The translations under genes and the position numbers were made by a program. The notes below the pieces were generated by a model. The model ran no database searches. It had not been told where the DNA came from and was given only the letters and a program-made list of their open reading frames with translations. Shown piece by piece: positions 19,097 to 27,995 of a DNA stretch of 38,834 nt. This stretch comes from Apilactobacillus apinorum (GTDB lineage: Bacteria; Bacillota; Bacilli; Lactobacillales; Lactobacillaceae). Positions within the stretch are counted from its first letter, which is position 1. Every line of letters begins with the position of its first letter. The stretch is from positions 340,974 through 379,807 of the forward strand of contig NZ_KQ440396.1 of assembly GCF_001281175.1 (NCBI RefSeq). Direction: 5' to 3'.

Positions 19097-19470
19097 TTGC
19101 TAACATTCCTTACGTTTTTATTAGACAAAGATAAACCGGCTTGTTTAGCAATTTTTTGCAATCTATTAGCACTTTGCAATTCACTTGCTTCTTGTTTCAA
19201 AATACTGTTACTATCTTTGACCTTCGTTAGTGCACTGGTTGTCACTTGTAGATTAGCTGCTTGATTACTTAGCGCAATTTTTTGACTAACCAATGCAATC
19301 ATTAAAAAGAATACAACTGAAAGGCCTAAGATTACAACTGTTTTTTCAAACTTTGATAGTCCTAATTTTACATTAATTTCACTTTCTTGATTTTGATATG
19401 TTTGTTGTTCCCCAGCAGAATAATAACCGGGTACCGCATATGTGTTATTTGCTAGATTATTTTGTGCCAT
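19093..19470 (-). CDS. ftsL: Cell division protein FtsL
   Basis: Small bitopic divisome protein that forms a complex with DivIC and DivIB and activates the septal synthase. 125 residues: a cytoplasmic N-terminus rich in N, Q and Y (residues 1-45), one membrane helix (about 46-65, VVILGLSVVFFLMIALVS), and an extracellular coiled coil (about 68-110). Sequence conservation in this family is low, so the call depends on topology and on position between rsmH and pbp2B. ATG start; its stop overlaps the pbp2B start. Confidence 0.9.
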   Translation of the reverse strand: MAQNNLANNTYAVPGYYSAGEQQTYQNQESEINVKLGLSKFEKTVVILGLSVVFFLMIALVSQKIALSNQAANLQVTTSALTKVKDSNSILKQEASELQSANRLQKIAKQAGLSLSNKNVRNVSK

Positions 19471-19487
19471 CAGCTTACTCTTCTCTC

Positions 19488-20435
19488 TTATTTATTAATT
19501 CTCTCGATAACTCTCAATTTTGCACTATGTGAACGATGATTTTCTCTCAGTTCATCATCACTAGGTAGAATTGGTTTTTTATTAACCAATTTATAATCCG
19601 GTTTCATATCATCCGGAATAATCGGCAATCCACTTGGTAAATCACCAATCGTTGTTTTTTCTTTAAACATTGTTTTAACTAATCGATCTTCCAATGATTG
19701 GAATGTAATCACGCTAACTCTCCCATTAACGCCAATTAAATCAATTGCTTTTTCTAACGATTCTTCCAAAGCACCCAATTCATCATTAACCGCAATTCTC
19801 AATGCTTGGAATACTTTCTTTGCAGGATGACCTCCATGTCTTCTTGCAGCAGCAGGTATTCCCTCTTTAATTACATCAACAAGTTCTTCTGTGGTATCTA
19901 TTGAATGAGATTCTCGGTTTCTTTCAATAGCTCTTGCAACTTGTTTAGAAAACTTTTCTTCACCATATCTGAAAAAGATTTTTACTAACTTTTCATATGG
20001 CCATTCATTAACGATTTGCCAAGCATCTAATGGATTTCTTTGATCCATTCTCATATCCAATCTAGCATCATGTTGATAACTAAATCCTCTACTAGCATCA
20101 TCGAATTGTGGAGAAGAAACTCCTAGGTCATATAAAATTCCATCAACTTCATCAATGCCAATGTTGGCCATTTCTTCTTTAATATTACGAAAGTTGTTTC
20201 TGATGAATGAAACTTTTCCTTCGTCTATGTATTGCTTCAAATTGTCTTGATTGTAGTCAATTGCTACTTGATCTTGATCAAAGGAATAAAGATGTCCGGT
20301 GGTTAATTGTGAGAGGATTCTAGCACTATGTCCTCCCCCACCGAGGGTACAGTCAATATATACACCTTCAGGATTAATATTTAATCCATCAACAGCTTCT
20401 TTAAGTAGTACTGTTTCGTGTTTAAATTCTGTCAT
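19488..20435 (-). CDS. rsmH: 16S rRNA (cytosine1402-N4)-methyltransferase RsmH
   Basis: SAM-dependent methylation of C1402 in the ribosomal P site. 315 residues from ATG 20435 ([18 protein letters not shown]), which is preceded by AGGAGAGGGGGAG; the frame remains open 10 codons further into the mraZ end but has no separate ribosome binding site there. SAM-binding [12 protein letters not shown] is at residues 26-37. Further family motifs are [30 protein letters not shown] and [12 protein letters not shown]. The C-terminus has [11 protein letters not shown]. It keeps its usual place between mraZ and ftsL. Confidence 0.96.
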   Translation of the reverse strand: MTEFKHETVLLKEAVDGLNINPEGVYIDCTLGGGGHSARILSQLTTGHLYSFDQDQVAIDYNQDNLKQYIDEGKVSFIRNNFRNIKEEMANIGIDEVDGILYDLGVSSPQFDDASRGFSYQHDARLDMRMDQRNPLDAWQIVNEWPYEKLVKIFFRYGEEKFSKQVARAIERNRESHSIDTTEELVDVIKEGIPAAARRHGGHPAKKVFQALRIAVNDELGALEESLEKAIDLIGVNGRVSVITFQSLEDRLVKTMFKEKTTIGDLPSGLPIIPDDMKPDYKLVNKKPILPSDDELRENHRSHSAKLRVIERINK

Positions 20436-20454
20436 AATTACTCCCCCTCTCCTT

Positions 20455-20880
20455 TTAAAAATCAATTAAGTCTTCAGCAATGTCATCGAATTCTTCTCCA
20501 GCAGTCTTAGAGAATTCATCCCACTTATCCTTGCTCCAAATTTCAATACGAGTAGATACTCCCACAATCACACACTTTTTATCAATTTCAGCATAGTTTA
20601 ATAGTGTATCGGGAATGTTAACTCTCCCTTGGCTATCAATCTTGCTTTCATCAGCAGCTGAAAATAGAAAACGTGAGAAAGATCTAGCCGACTTCTTGCT
20701 TACTGGAAGTTGGTTTATTTTTTCTTCCACTTTTCTCCACTCATTCATTGGGTAACCAAACAAACAACCATCTAGTCCCCTAGTAATAATGAAAGTTGTA
20801 CCAATTTCTGATCTAATTTTGGAAGGAATGATCAAGCGTCCCTTTGAATCAATTGAATGTTCATATTCACCCATTAACAC
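20455..20880 (-). CDS. mraZ: Transcriptional regulator MraZ
   Basis: DNA-binding SpoVT/AbrB-like protein that controls the dcw operon. 141 residues from GTG 20880; this start aligns with the usual MFMGE N-terminus (here GTG-TTA-ATG-GGT-GAA) and is 10 bases after GGAAGGAG. GTG 20886 is too close to the ribosome binding site, and ATG 20874 is too far. Two half-repeats are visible, [19 protein letters not shown] and [20 protein letters not shown], each with the DxxGRxxIP signature. It is the first gene of the dcw operon and lies immediately downstream of its likely binding repeats at 20921-20944. Confidence 0.95.
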   Translation of the reverse strand: MLMGEYEHSIDSKGRLIIPSKIRSEIGTTFIITRGLDGCLFGYPMNEWRKVEEKINQLPVSKKSARSFSRFLFSAADESKIDSQGRVNIPDTLLNYAEIDKKCVIVGVSTRIEIWSKDKWDEFSKTAGEEFDDIAEDLIDF

Positions 20881-20920
20881 GCTCACTTCACTCCTTCCAA
20901 TTTATATTATCTTGATTTTA

Positions 20921-20944
20921 CCACTATCCACCACTATGTACCAC
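20921..20944 (-). promoter_or_regulatory. Three 10-bp-phased MraZ-type repeats (GTGGT)
   Basis: On the minus strand GTGG cores fall at 20941-20944, 20931-20934 and 20921-20924, exactly 10 bp apart (GTGGTACATA, GTGGTGGATA, GTGGTAAAAT). A further AAAGTGGT core is at 20983-20986, with a degenerate ATGG core 10 bp from it. Tandem G-rich repeats with one-turn spacing ahead of mraZ are the known MraZ binding pattern, so autoregulation is likely. Confidence 0.75.
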
Positions 20945-20976
20945 ATTATTATCAAATTTATTTAAAAAAATGCCAT

Positions 20977-21007
20977 TTTATACCACTTTAGTTGATAATC
21001 ATGGCAA
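20977..21007 (-). promoter_or_regulatory. Candidate dcw operon promoter
   Basis: Extended -10 TGGTATAAA (TATAAA at 20977-20982) with TTGCCA at 21002-21007 as -35 and a 19-base spacer. The TGG of the extended -10 is part of the distal AAAGTGGT repeat, and the three clustered repeats would lie just downstream of the start site. Prediction only; other AT-rich -10 choices exist nearer mraZ. Confidence 0.4.
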
Positions 21008-21022
21008 AAATGACAATAAAAA

Positions 21023-21050
21023 AAGAGTCATTGCAATAGCAATAACTCTT
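21023..21050 (-). terminator. Terminator after the DUF3397 gene
   Basis: Stem AAGAGT-C-ATTGC / GCAAT-A-ACTCTT with a single C-A mismatch and an AATA loop, followed on the minus strand by seven T. It lies 5 bases past the DUF3397 stop and isolates the dcw operon from upstream transcription. Confidence 0.85.
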
Positions 21051-21054
21051 GATA

Positions 21055-21438
21055 TTAAAGGGTTTTGGCCGCACAAACTATAATTGTGGAGGCCCATCCC
21101 ACAAAAATGAAAATTACAGAGAATCTCCAGGAGATTTTGTAAAAAATCCCCACTTTGGCGTTATCACGATTAAAGACGTAATAAACTCCATATACTAACA
21201 AAATTATAAATAGAACTAACAGTATATATGGCAAAAAAGATATTCCATGTTTATTAACTGATAATTCATAAATATAGATACTTAAAATAATCGGATAAAA
21301 ATCACTAGATCTAATCGGTATTGTAACTAATTTTCTTATCGATCCTTTTACAACGTTGAAAGATAGCGAAAATAAGAACACTGTGACTATTTCAAATAGC
21401 ACCGATGTAAGAAAACCAAATGCGGAAATGGTAATCAC
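21055..21438 (-). CDS. DUF3397 family membrane protein
   Basis: About 124-127 residues with four hydrophobic segments: roughly residues 5-29, 45-60, 67-88 and 102-123. The pattern and the place just upstream of mraZ match the lactobacillar DUF3397 family, whose function is unknown. The longest frame begins at GTG 21438, but that GTG is itself inside a near-perfect Shine-Dalgarno sequence (GAGGTGAT). The only codon at a proper distance after it is ATT 21429, so the real start may be AUU. It is divergent from the DUF4044 gene and has its own terminator. Confidence 0.7.
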   Translation of the reverse strand: MITISAFGFLTSVLFEIVTVFLFSLSFNVVKGSIRKLVTIPIRSSDFYPIILSIYIYELSVNKHGISFLPYILLVLFIILLVYGVYYVFNRDNAKVGIFYKISWRFSVIFIFVGWASTIIVCAAKTL

Positions 21439-21488
21439 CTCAATATTAATTAGTTTGCATTATTTCTCAATGAACTGTAAACTCTAAC

Positions 21489-21494
21489 TATAAT
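21489..21494 (+). promoter_or_regulatory. -10 element ahead of the DUF4044 gene
   Basis: A consensus TATAAT lies 25 bases before the small plus-strand gene. No convincing -35 is found at 16-18 bases upstream. Confidence 0.35.
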
Positions 21495-21519
21495 ATCCAT
21501 TACAGAAAGTGGTGTTTAC

Positions 21520-21639
21520 ATGGCTAAGAAGAAGAAATCTAGATTTCAAATCATTACTATGATTTTCGTTTGGATAATGATTATTTCAACCGTTGGTGGC
21601 TTGATTCTTGGTGCAACATACCAATTACTAGCTAATTAA
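21520..21639 (+). CDS. DUF4044 family mini membrane protein (39 aa)
   Basis: A 39-residue protein starting MAKKKKSRFQIITMIFVWIM and ending TYQLLAN. A basic N-terminus of eight residues precedes one membrane helix (about residues 11-36) with a GG in the middle. The composition fits the DUF4044 family found near this locus in lactobacilli; function unknown. The ribosome binding site is weak (AAAGTGGTG). The terminator directly after the stop, the TATAAT upstream and conservation of such small proteins here support a real gene. It is the only short plus-strand gene within a long minus-strand stretch. Confidence 0.75.
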   Translation: MAKKKKSRFQIITMIFVWIMIISTVGGLILGATYQLLAN

Positions 21640-21640
21640 T

Positions 21641-21678
21641 AAAAAAGGAACCTATCTTAAAGATGGGTTCCTTTTTTA
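21641..21678. terminator. Bidirectional terminator between DUF4044 and ftsK
   Basis: Stem GGAACCTATCT / AGATGGGTTCC with one T-G wobble and a TAA loop, flanked by A and T runs on both sides. It serves the plus-strand DUF4044 gene and the minus-strand ftsK gene, which converge here. Confidence 0.9.
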
Positions 21679-23997
21679 TTACTCATCCTCTGGTTGCTTA
21701 TATACTTCTCTTGGTTTGCTACCAACTTGTGGTCCAATGTAACCTCTTTGATATAAGTCATCAATAATTCGAGCAGCCCTATTGTAGCCAATTCTAAAAT
21801 TACGTTGTAACAATGAAGTACTTGCCTTTTGTTCACTTACTACAAAATTTAATGCATCATTGAACAATTCATCTTGTTCTTCATTGTCTTCTTCAACTTG
21901 AATTTCTTCATCAGTGACAATCATACTGTCATCATAATCAGCCGGTTTCTGTTCTTTGATGTAGTCCACCACATTTTCAACATCTTGATCCGATATAAAA
22001 GCACCTTGTAGTCTAGTTGGCTTATTCTTATCAATTGGTAGATATAACATATCTCCTCGTCCCAACAGTTTTTCAGCACCGTTGGAATCTAAGATGGTTC
22101 TAGAATCAATTCCACTTGAAACAGCAAAAGCGATTCTTGATGGCACGTTTGACTTAATTAAACCTGTGATAACATCAACCGATGGACGTTGGGTGGCTAG
22201 AATCATATGAATTCCAGAAGCTCTTCCCATTTGAGCTAATCGAATAATTGCACTTTCAACATCATTTGAAACTGTCATCATTAAATCTGCTAATTCATCA
22301 ACAACAACGACAATGTATGGAAGTGGTTTTAAATCCCCACGTTCTTCTTCGCTCAATCCATTTACATATTCATTAAAAGTACTAATCTTTCTTTGATTAT
22401 GCTTGGCAAATAAATCATAGCGATGTTCCATTTCAGCAACAACTTTGTTCAAAGCTCTAGCTGCCTTTTTAGGTTCTGAAACTACTGGTGATAACAAATG
22501 AGGAATGCCATTGTACACACCTAATTCAACCTTTTTAGGGTCAATCAACATCATCTTAACTTCACTAGGCTTAGCGTTCATTAAAATGCTCGTAATAATC
22601 CCATTGATTGCAACGGATTTACCACTACCTGTTGAACCAGCAATTAGTAAATGCGGTAATTTAGTCAAGTCTGTAGAAATCACATCACCACTAACATTTC
22701 TACCAAGTGGAACAGTAAGTAATCCATGTTTATTAGATTGTGATTTCACAACGTCTTTGAATGAAACCATCGCAACTTTTTTATTAGGAACTTCAATTCC
22801 AATCAATGATTTCCCAGGGATTGGTGCTTCAATTCGAATATCCTTAGCAGCTAAAGCCAATGCTAAATCATCTGCTAAATTAACAATTTTACTTACTTTA
22901 ACACCAACAGCAGGATGTAATTCATATTCTGTAACTGATGGTCCTAAATTAACATTTTTAATTTCAGCATCAACACCGAAACTATTTAGTGTTTCTTTTA
23001 GTACCTTAGTATTACGTTCGATATTCTTGTATTCATCACTTTGATCGTTAACATCAACACTAGTTAAAAGTCCAAGTGGTGGTAATTGATAATTGGAATC
23101 ATCAATATCTTTAATTTCAATTCCATCTTTATCACTATCAATATGGCTTTGGATTACTTCAGATAACTTGGCCTTATCACGTGTTTCATCGTTATATTCA
23201 GCAGCTGTCTTATAATCTTTATTACTATCATTATAAATAGCTGGTTCATCGTCAGGATGTTTATCCATCCAACCAGATAAATTAATTTTTGTTTCTGGCT
23301 TATCCTCAGAAACAGGATTTAAATCGCTCTTTTCAACAACATCTATATCATCGTGATCTTCTTGTTTTCTTTTATCACGGTTTTCTTTTATCTGCTTTAA
23401 TTGTTGTTCAATTTTGATTCTAGCTTCATCCATGATTTTATTAATTGGTAGGTTGAACAATATAATTAATCCAATCACCATTAGCAAAACTGATAAAATT
23501 TCAGATCCAATAATTGATACTAAAAAGTTAAACACTACTAATAAAATTGCACCAATCATCCCTCCACCAACGGCAGAATTAGAAGATAAACCGATAAAGT
23601 CATGGCTCATCAAAATAAGGGTTTGACTAATGTATGAATGCGTATTGGATTGACTAAACAGTATTGCAGATAAAAACAAACATAAACCCAAATAAAAGAT
23701 AGTTCCACCGGTAATCCAGCGTTTGTTATACTTCATTTCAGGTCCTTTAACAATTAATATGGCCCCTACAACTATCGCAACTATCAATCCTAAAGGACTA
23801 CTATCACCAATAAAAAATCTAACAATATTGTTCAAAGTAACGCCTAGAAATCCTAGTTGGAAAAAACTAAAAATACTAGCTAAAACTATCAAAAAACCAG
23901 TTATATAATTATGATATTTGCTATCAATGTCAAATAAACTAGTTGTTTGAGTTGTTGTTTTTTTCTTTTTGCGACTAGTGTTTTTTTTCTTGGCCAA
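21679..23997 (-). CDS. ftsK: DNA translocase FtsK/SpoIIIE
   Basis: Septal DNA pump that clears chromosome from the division plane. 772 residues. The lysine-rich N-terminus (MAKKKNTSRKKKKTT) is followed by four to five membrane helices (about residues 30-185) and a charged linker (about 190-285). The RecA-like motor has Walker A AGSTGSGKSVAING near residue 453, LIDPKKVELGVYNGIPHL, and Walker B YIVVVVDELADLM near residue 566. The C-terminal winged-helix gamma domain (about 705-765, with LLQRNFRIGYNRAARIID) reads KOPS/SRS-type sites. The start is TTG 23997 after GGGGGGAG. Last gene of an rlmA-trmL-ftsK run. Confidence 0.96.
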   Translation of the reverse strand: MAKKKNTSRKKKKTTTQTTSLFDIDSKYHNYITGFLIVLASIFSFFQLGFLGVTLNNIVRFFIGDSSPLGLIVAIVVGAILIVKGPEMKYNKRWITGGTIFYLGLCLFLSAILFSQSNTHSYISQTLILMSHDFIGLSSNSAVGGGMIGAILLVVFNFLVSIIGSEILSVLLMVIGLIILFNLPINKIMDEARIKIEQQLKQIKENRDKRKQEDHDDIDVVEKSDLNPVSEDKPETKINLSGWMDKHPDDEPAIYNDSNKDYKTAAEYNDETRDKAKLSEVIQSHIDSDKDGIEIKDIDDSNYQLPPLGLLTSVDVNDQSDEYKNIERNTKVLKETLNSFGVDAEIKNVNLGPSVTEYELHPAVGVKVSKIVNLADDLALALAAKDIRIEAPIPGKSLIGIEVPNKKVAMVSFKDVVKSQSNKHGLLTVPLGRNVSGDVISTDLTKLPHLLIAGSTGSGKSVAINGIITSILMNAKPSEVKMMLIDPKKVELGVYNGIPHLLSPVVSEPKKAARALNKVVAEMEHRYDLFAKHNQRKISTFNEYVNGLSEEERGDLKPLPYIVVVVDELADLMMTVSNDVESAIIRLAQMGRASGIHMILATQRPSVDVITGLIKSNVPSRIAFAVSSGIDSRTILDSNGAEKLLGRGDMLYLPIDKNKPTRLQGAFISDQDVENVVDYIKEQKPADYDDSMIVTDEEIQVEEDNEEQDELFNDALNFVVSEQKASTSLLQRNFRIGYNRAARIIDDLYQRGYIGPQVGSKPREVYKQPEDE

Positions 23998-24016
23998 ATT
24001 ACTCCCCCCTCAATTA

Positions 24017-24529
24017 TTATTTTAATTTATCGTATTCGTATTTATGTGTTCTTTCAAGATTAGGAAATGATTGTTGTCTTAACGCTTCATAGATAACAAT
24101 TGCACAAGTATTAGAAAGGTTCAACGCTCTAATATGTGTATCATCTTGCGGAATTCTAATTGCTTTTTCTTCATTATCTCTCATAAACATTTCTGGTAAA
24201 CCAGTAGTTTCTTTTCCAAACATAAAGAAGTAGTTGTAATTATCATCTGTATAATCACGATCTGTGTAATCATGGTTGGCAAACTTAGATACTAAAAATA
24301 GTTTATCTTTATCAGTTAAGGTATTCATAAAGTCTGGTAAACTTTCATGATAATTAATATCTACTTTATCCCAGTAATCTAAACCGGCTCTTTTTAAATG
24401 TTTATCATCCACTGAGAATCCCAATGGCTTAATTAAATCAAGTACTGTATCAGTACCTGCACATGTTCTAGCAATGTTACCAGTGTTCGCTGGCATCAAT
24501 GGTTCGAATAAAACAATATGGTTTGTCAT
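24017..24529 (-). CDS. trmL: tRNA (cytidine/uridine34-2'-O)-methyltransferase TrmL
   Basis: SpoU-family enzyme that methylates the ribose of nucleotide 34 in tRNA-Leu isoacceptors. 170 residues, the minimal knotted SPOUT domain without an extra RNA-binding domain, as expected for TrmL. Motif 1 is NTGNIARTCAGTDTVLDLI, motif 2 FMFGKETTGLPEMF, and motif 3 IRIPQ followed by RALNLSNTCAIVIYEALRQ. tRNA-Leu(TAA), a probable substrate, is encoded at 38399-38484. ATG start; 19 bases ahead of ftsK. Confidence 0.93.
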   Translation of the reverse strand: MTNHIVLFEPLMPANTGNIARTCAGTDTVLDLIKPLGFSVDDKHLKRAGLDYWDKVDINYHESLPDFMNTLTDKDKLFLVSKFANHDYTDRDYTDDNYNYFFMFGKETTGLPEMFMRDNEEKAIRIPQDDTHIRALNLSNTCAIVIYEALRQQSFPNLERTHKYEYDKLK

Positions 24530-24546
24530 TTTAATTTCCTCACTTT

Positions 24547-25398
24547 TTAAAATCTATTATCTAGAATTGTTACATCAACAGTAATCTCTGTTAACGTTTG
24601 AATTTCTGTTTCTGACAATTGCTTTGCATTATGTCCCCAATGCAATGGTGTCATTATCATTAAATCATTTCTCAATTCAGATGGTAGCTCAAATTTATAG
24701 CTGACAGGATATGATTTAGCGTTGGGATAATGTTTCATAAATAGTTCAACAACATTTTTATTATCATAATTACTGTTAGGATTATCATTTCCATACAGTA
24801 ACTTTCTTAATTCAAATAAGTAATGTGAATTAGGAACAATCTTAATCAAATGCCCCCCGTTAGAAGCAATTCGATTAAATTCATTATAAGCTGATGGTGA
24901 AAATAAATCTAAGATTACATCGATACTTTGATCATTAAATGGTAAATTCGCTAAATCAGCAATACAAAAAAATCTGTTTTCTGTTAATTCACTGGTTGAT
25001 AAGTTTACCCCTGGCTTTGAAATATCAAATCCAATCGCACTATCAATGTTCTTTCTAAATTCCATTAACTTTTTTAATGGCATGCCTTCACCACTACCAA
25101 CATCAATAATGTTTTGCGGATTAGCATCCATTAGTTCGGCAACTTTATGTAATATCCCGTCAAAAAAACCAGCTTGAATAATTCTTCGTCTGGATTCTAA
25201 CATTAAACCATCGTATTCCGTACTAACTTTGTGGTTAATAAATTGAATCGTTCCCTTCTTTGATATATCAAGAGAATGATTATTGGGACATACAATCGAA
25301 TTATTAGTTTGTTCAATAAAAGAATTATCACAAACCGGACATTTAAATAAATTAATATTCTGTTGTAGAAAAGATTTTGCTATATCGATTTTTTTCAT
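24547..25398 (-). CDS. rlmA: 23S rRNA (guanine-N1)-methyltransferase, RlmA family
   Basis: SAM-dependent methylation of a guanine in helix 35 of 23S rRNA (G745 or G748 depending on the branch, which I cannot assign). 283 residues. The N-terminal zinc finger uses C20, C23, C37 and H41 (FKCPVCDNSF, IVCPNNHS). The SAM motif NIIDVGSGEGMPL is near residue 95, followed by AIGFDISKPGV and ILDLFSPSAYNEF. The C-terminal part contains MTPLHWGHNA, typical of RlmA. In the mycinamicin/tylosin branch such enzymes affect macrolide binding. ATG start with GGTGGTAAC. Confidence 0.88.
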   Translation of the reverse strand: MKKIDIAKSFLQQNINLFKCPVCDNSFIEQTNNSIVCPNNHSLDISKKGTIQFINHKVSTEYDGLMLESRRRIIQAGFFDGILHKVAELMDANPQNIIDVGSGEGMPLKKLMEFRKNIDSAIGFDISKPGVNLSTSELTENRFFCIADLANLPFNDQSIDVILDLFSPSAYNEFNRIASNGGHLIKIVPNSHYLFELRKLLYGNDNPNSNYDNKNVVELFMKHYPNAKSYPVSYKFELPSELRNDLMIMTPLHWGHNAKQLSETEIQTLTEITVDVTILDNRF

Positions 25399-25466
25399 TT
25401 GTTACCACCATTTCATACCATTCAGTATATAAGTATATCATACTAATACATATCTATTTTGAAACT

Positions 25467-25504
25467 AAAAAAGGTTCTAACACTAGCTTATTAGAACCTT
25501 TTTA
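25467..25504 (-). terminator. Terminator at the end of rluD
   Basis: Stem AAAAAGGTTCTAA / TTAGAACCTTTTTT around a 10-base loop. On the minus strand it overlaps the rluD stop (25491) and ends in a T run. It closes the relQ-nadK-rluD unit. Confidence 0.88.
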
Positions 25505-26378
25505 TTATTTGTTGCATATCTTGTGGAATCTGAGACTGACATAGGACTTCTTCTTGCGAAAATGGATTATAGAATTTCATTTCGTAACAATGTAATGCCT
25601 GTCTATCCATCAACTTATTATCAGGGTTGTATAGCCAATCCCCGATTAACGGATGATTAATTTCTTTAAAGTGAACTCTGATTTGATGAGTTCTACCTGA
25701 ATGTAATTTTATTTTTAATAAGGTTAGATCTTCACTACTTTTATCAACCCAAAATTCTGTCCACGAAGGCTTACCTCCATTTACAACGGAGCGTTCAATA
25801 AATGAACCTTCTTTTCTACCAATAGGCAAACAAATGTCAACATGCTTATGATTGATTTTACCTTCAACAATCGCAATATATTTTTTACTAATTTCATGAT
25901 GTTGCATCTGCATATCCAACAACGAGTGTGCAAAATGATGCTTGGCAAAAATGACAATGCCACTCGTATCCATATCTAATCTATTAACTATATGAATTTT
26001 TTGGTTACTGTAACCCTGTCGAATGAAATATCCTTTAACACGGTTAGCAATCGTATCATTTTTATACAAATGTGATGGCAAACATGCTACATGTGGTGGC
26101 TTATCAATCACAAGAAAATGTTCATCCTCATAAACAATTGTAATTTCCTTATCAGAAACCTGAATTACATCATTAGCTGGTTCAGGTGGTAAGGTAATTT
26201 TAACGACATCTTTATCAGACAACATGTAATTAACTTTCTGTATTTCATCATTAACAACAATCTTTCCGCCTTCAAACTTAATTTGTTTTAATAGCGTTCT
26301 AGATATGCCATGCTGTCTCAAAAAATTTCTCAATCTTATTGGGCTTTCTTGATTATTAACCCAGGAAAAACTAGTCAT
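25491..26378 (-). CDS. RluA/RluD-family pseudouridine synthase
   Basis: Isomerises uridine to pseudouridine in rRNA or tRNA. 295 residues from ATG 26378 ([12 protein letters not shown]), 9 bases after GGAG; an in-frame ATG two codons earlier is too close to that GGAG. The N-terminus ([20 protein letters not shown]) resembles an S4 domain. The catalytic aspartate is in [13 protein letters not shown] near residue 134. [17 protein letters not shown] and HPLIGDWLY complete the fold. It overlaps the end of nadK by 8 bases. In B. subtilis the same relQ-nadK-pseudouridine synthase order is found. The exact target is not readable from sequence. Confidence 0.92.
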   Translation of the reverse strand: MTSFSWVNNQESPIRLRNFLRQHGISRTLLKQIKFEGGKIVVNDEIQKVNYMLSDKDVVKITLPPEPANDVIQVSDKEITIVYEDEHFLVIDKPPHVACLPSHLYKNDTIANRVKGYFIRQGYSNQKIHIVNRLDMDTSGIVIFAKHHFAHSLLDMQMQHHEISKKYIAIVEGKINHKHVDICLPIGRKEGSFIERSVVNGGKPSWTEFWVDKSSEDLTLLKIKLHSGRTHQIRVHFKEINHPLIGDWLYNPDNKLMDRQALHCYEMKFYNPFSQEEVLCQSQIPQDMQQIIKRF

Positions 26379-27180
26379 CTTCATGAACTCCGATGAATGA
26401 ATTACTTACTCGCTTCCAAAAGTGGGTATGTCTGTATTGGGCGAAATAGATTCTATCATTACATATTGAATATGAGATAGATTCAATTGGTCTATCTGCG
26501 ATTAATAATTGATCACAAGTTAAAATATTATGATCCTGGTTATCAGGAACAATTGTAATTATTTCATCAGGCGGAATAATAATGGGTGAACCTAAAGTTC
26601 TAAAAACTCGATTATTAATTGAGGCCATTTCAGAAACTTGAAGCGCATTTAATTGCGGATTAATAATTGCGCCTCCAACCGACTTATTATAAGCAGTTGA
26701 TCCTGTTGGTGTTGAGACACAAAGTCCATCTCCACGGAATTTTTCAAAGAATTCACCTTTGATATATATATCAGTCACCATAGTGCCATTAATTCTTTTT
26801 AAAGTAGATTCGTTTAAAGCAACGAAACTATCATCTGGACCGCCATCACTATATTTAACTTTAATGTAAAGCAATGGGTAGCTAACGCTTTGGCCGTTAT
26901 CATTTTCCAGACTTTCAACTAAATCGTTAACTTCATAATCACGCCAATCAGTATAAAAACCTAGATGACCTGTATGAATCCCGACAAATCTAATCTTACT
27001 TACTGCATCATTATAGTGATGAAAAGCTGAAAGTAACGTTCCATCTCCACCAACTGAAATAACGATTTGGGGATTTAATCCATCATATTCTAATTTATCA
27101 GAAGCTTCAATTTTTGCTTTTAATTGTGATGCTACTTTGTTAGAAGTAGAACCATCATTACTGTAGATTGCAACTTTCAT
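26371..27180 (-). CDS. nadK: NAD kinase
   Basis: Phosphorylates NAD to NADP. 269 residues, the short Gram-positive form. The catalytic [13 protein letters not shown] motif is near residue 44, followed by [15 protein letters not shown]. The NExT-like motif is ALNESTLKR, and the glycine-rich [21 protein letters not shown] segment completes the active site. ATG start. It lies between relQ (17 bases away) and the pseudouridine synthase gene (overlapping), so all three are probably one transcript. Confidence 0.95.
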   Translation of the reverse strand: MKVAIYSNDGSTSNKVASQLKAKIEASDKLEYDGLNPQIVISVGGDGTLLSAFHHYNDAVSKIRFVGIHTGHLGFYTDWRDYEVNDLVESLENDNGQSVSYPLLYIKVKYSDGGPDDSFVALNESTLKRINGTMVTDIYIKGEFFEKFRGDGLCVSTPTGSTAYNKSVGGAIINPQLNALQVSEMASINNRVFRTLGSPIIIPPDEIITIVPDNQDHNILTCDQLLIADRPIESISYSICNDRIYFAQYRHTHFWKRVSNSFIGVHEDD

Positions 27181-27197
27181 ACCTAATCATCCCTATT

Positions 27198-27815
27198 TCA
27201 TTGGTTTTTATCATTCTTTTCCTGTGTTTCAATTAATTCTTTGCGAATTTCAGACATTCCTTCATCTAATTTAAATGCAGTTTCAGCTGCTTGCTGTAAT
27301 CTGCGTTTTAAATCTTCTGGGAATTCACCATCATATTTATAATTAAGTGAATGTTCAACAGTTGCCCAAAAGTTCATTGCTAATGTTCTAACTTGAATTT
27401 CAGCTAAGATTTTTTTCTCACCATCAACCATTTCAATTGGATATTCAAAAACAATATGATATGAGCGATATCCACTAGCCTTTTCACGATTAACGTAATC
27501 GCGTTCTTCAAGGATATTAAGGTCACTTCTTTTTCTTAAAATATCAACGACCTCATAAATGTCATCAACAAATGGACACATAATTCTAAGTCCCGCAATA
27601 TCTTCCATATCTTGGGATAATCGATCTTCAGATACTAATCGACGATTCATTTTTTCTTTGATACTTTCAACTGGTTTAACTCGACCAGTTACAAATTCAA
27701 TTGGACTTCTTTTGTCGAATTGAATGAATTCCTTACGAATTCCTCTTAATTTAACTTTTAATTCCGCAACAGCTTGTTCATATGGGAATAAAAAGTCACT
27801 CCAATTTTTTATCAC
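27198..27815 (-). CDS. relQ: Small alarmone synthetase RelQ (GTP pyrophosphokinase)
   Basis: Makes (p)ppGpp from GTP/GDP and ATP. 205 residues with a lone synthetase domain and no hydrolase or ACT/TGS regions, which defines a small alarmone synthetase. Visible motifs are EFVTGRVKPVESIKEKM near residue 42, DIAGLRIMCPFVDDIY near 70, and AEIQVRTLAMNFWATVEHSL near 140. A helical C-terminus follows, expected for the tetrameric RelQ type. Start is GTG 27815 after AAGGAGG. It is the first gene of the relQ-nadK-rluD unit and is divergent from spxH, as in the yjbH-yjbM region of B. subtilis. Confidence 0.94.
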   Translation of the reverse strand: MIKNWSDFLFPYEQAVAELKVKLRGIRKEFIQFDKRSPIEFVTGRVKPVESIKEKMNRRLVSEDRLSQDMEDIAGLRIMCPFVDDIYEVVDILRKRSDLNILEERDYVNREKASGYRSYHIVFEYPIEMVDGEKKILAEIQVRTLAMNFWATVEHSLNYKYDGEFPEDLKRRLQQAAETAFKLDEGMSEIRKELIETQEKNDKNQ

Positions 27816-27917
27816 TAGGCCAACCTCCTTGTTAAACCTAATTTACTTGACTATTTTACCACAATTTATCATTTCAATAAAAAGCTTTCCTTTTTTTACT
27901 AATTGTGAGCGAAAAGC

Positions 27918-27945
27918 TTGTATTTACCGCCTAATTTGGTATTCT
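27918..27945 (+). promoter_or_regulatory. Candidate promoter for spxH
   Basis: TTGTAT (27918-27923) and TATTCT (27940-27945) with a 16-base spacer; TGG in front of the -10 makes it an extended type. It lies about 50 bases before the spxH start codon. Confidence 0.4.
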
Positions 27946-27995
27946 AATTATTGGAATTAATAGTACGATACAAAAATCTTAATGGAGGGGTAAAA

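Noticed and set aside
22505-23044. 179-codon open frame on the plus strand
   Set aside because: Antisense to the conserved motor domain of ftsK; composition (P, S, T, L-rich) is typical of a complementary-strand shadow.
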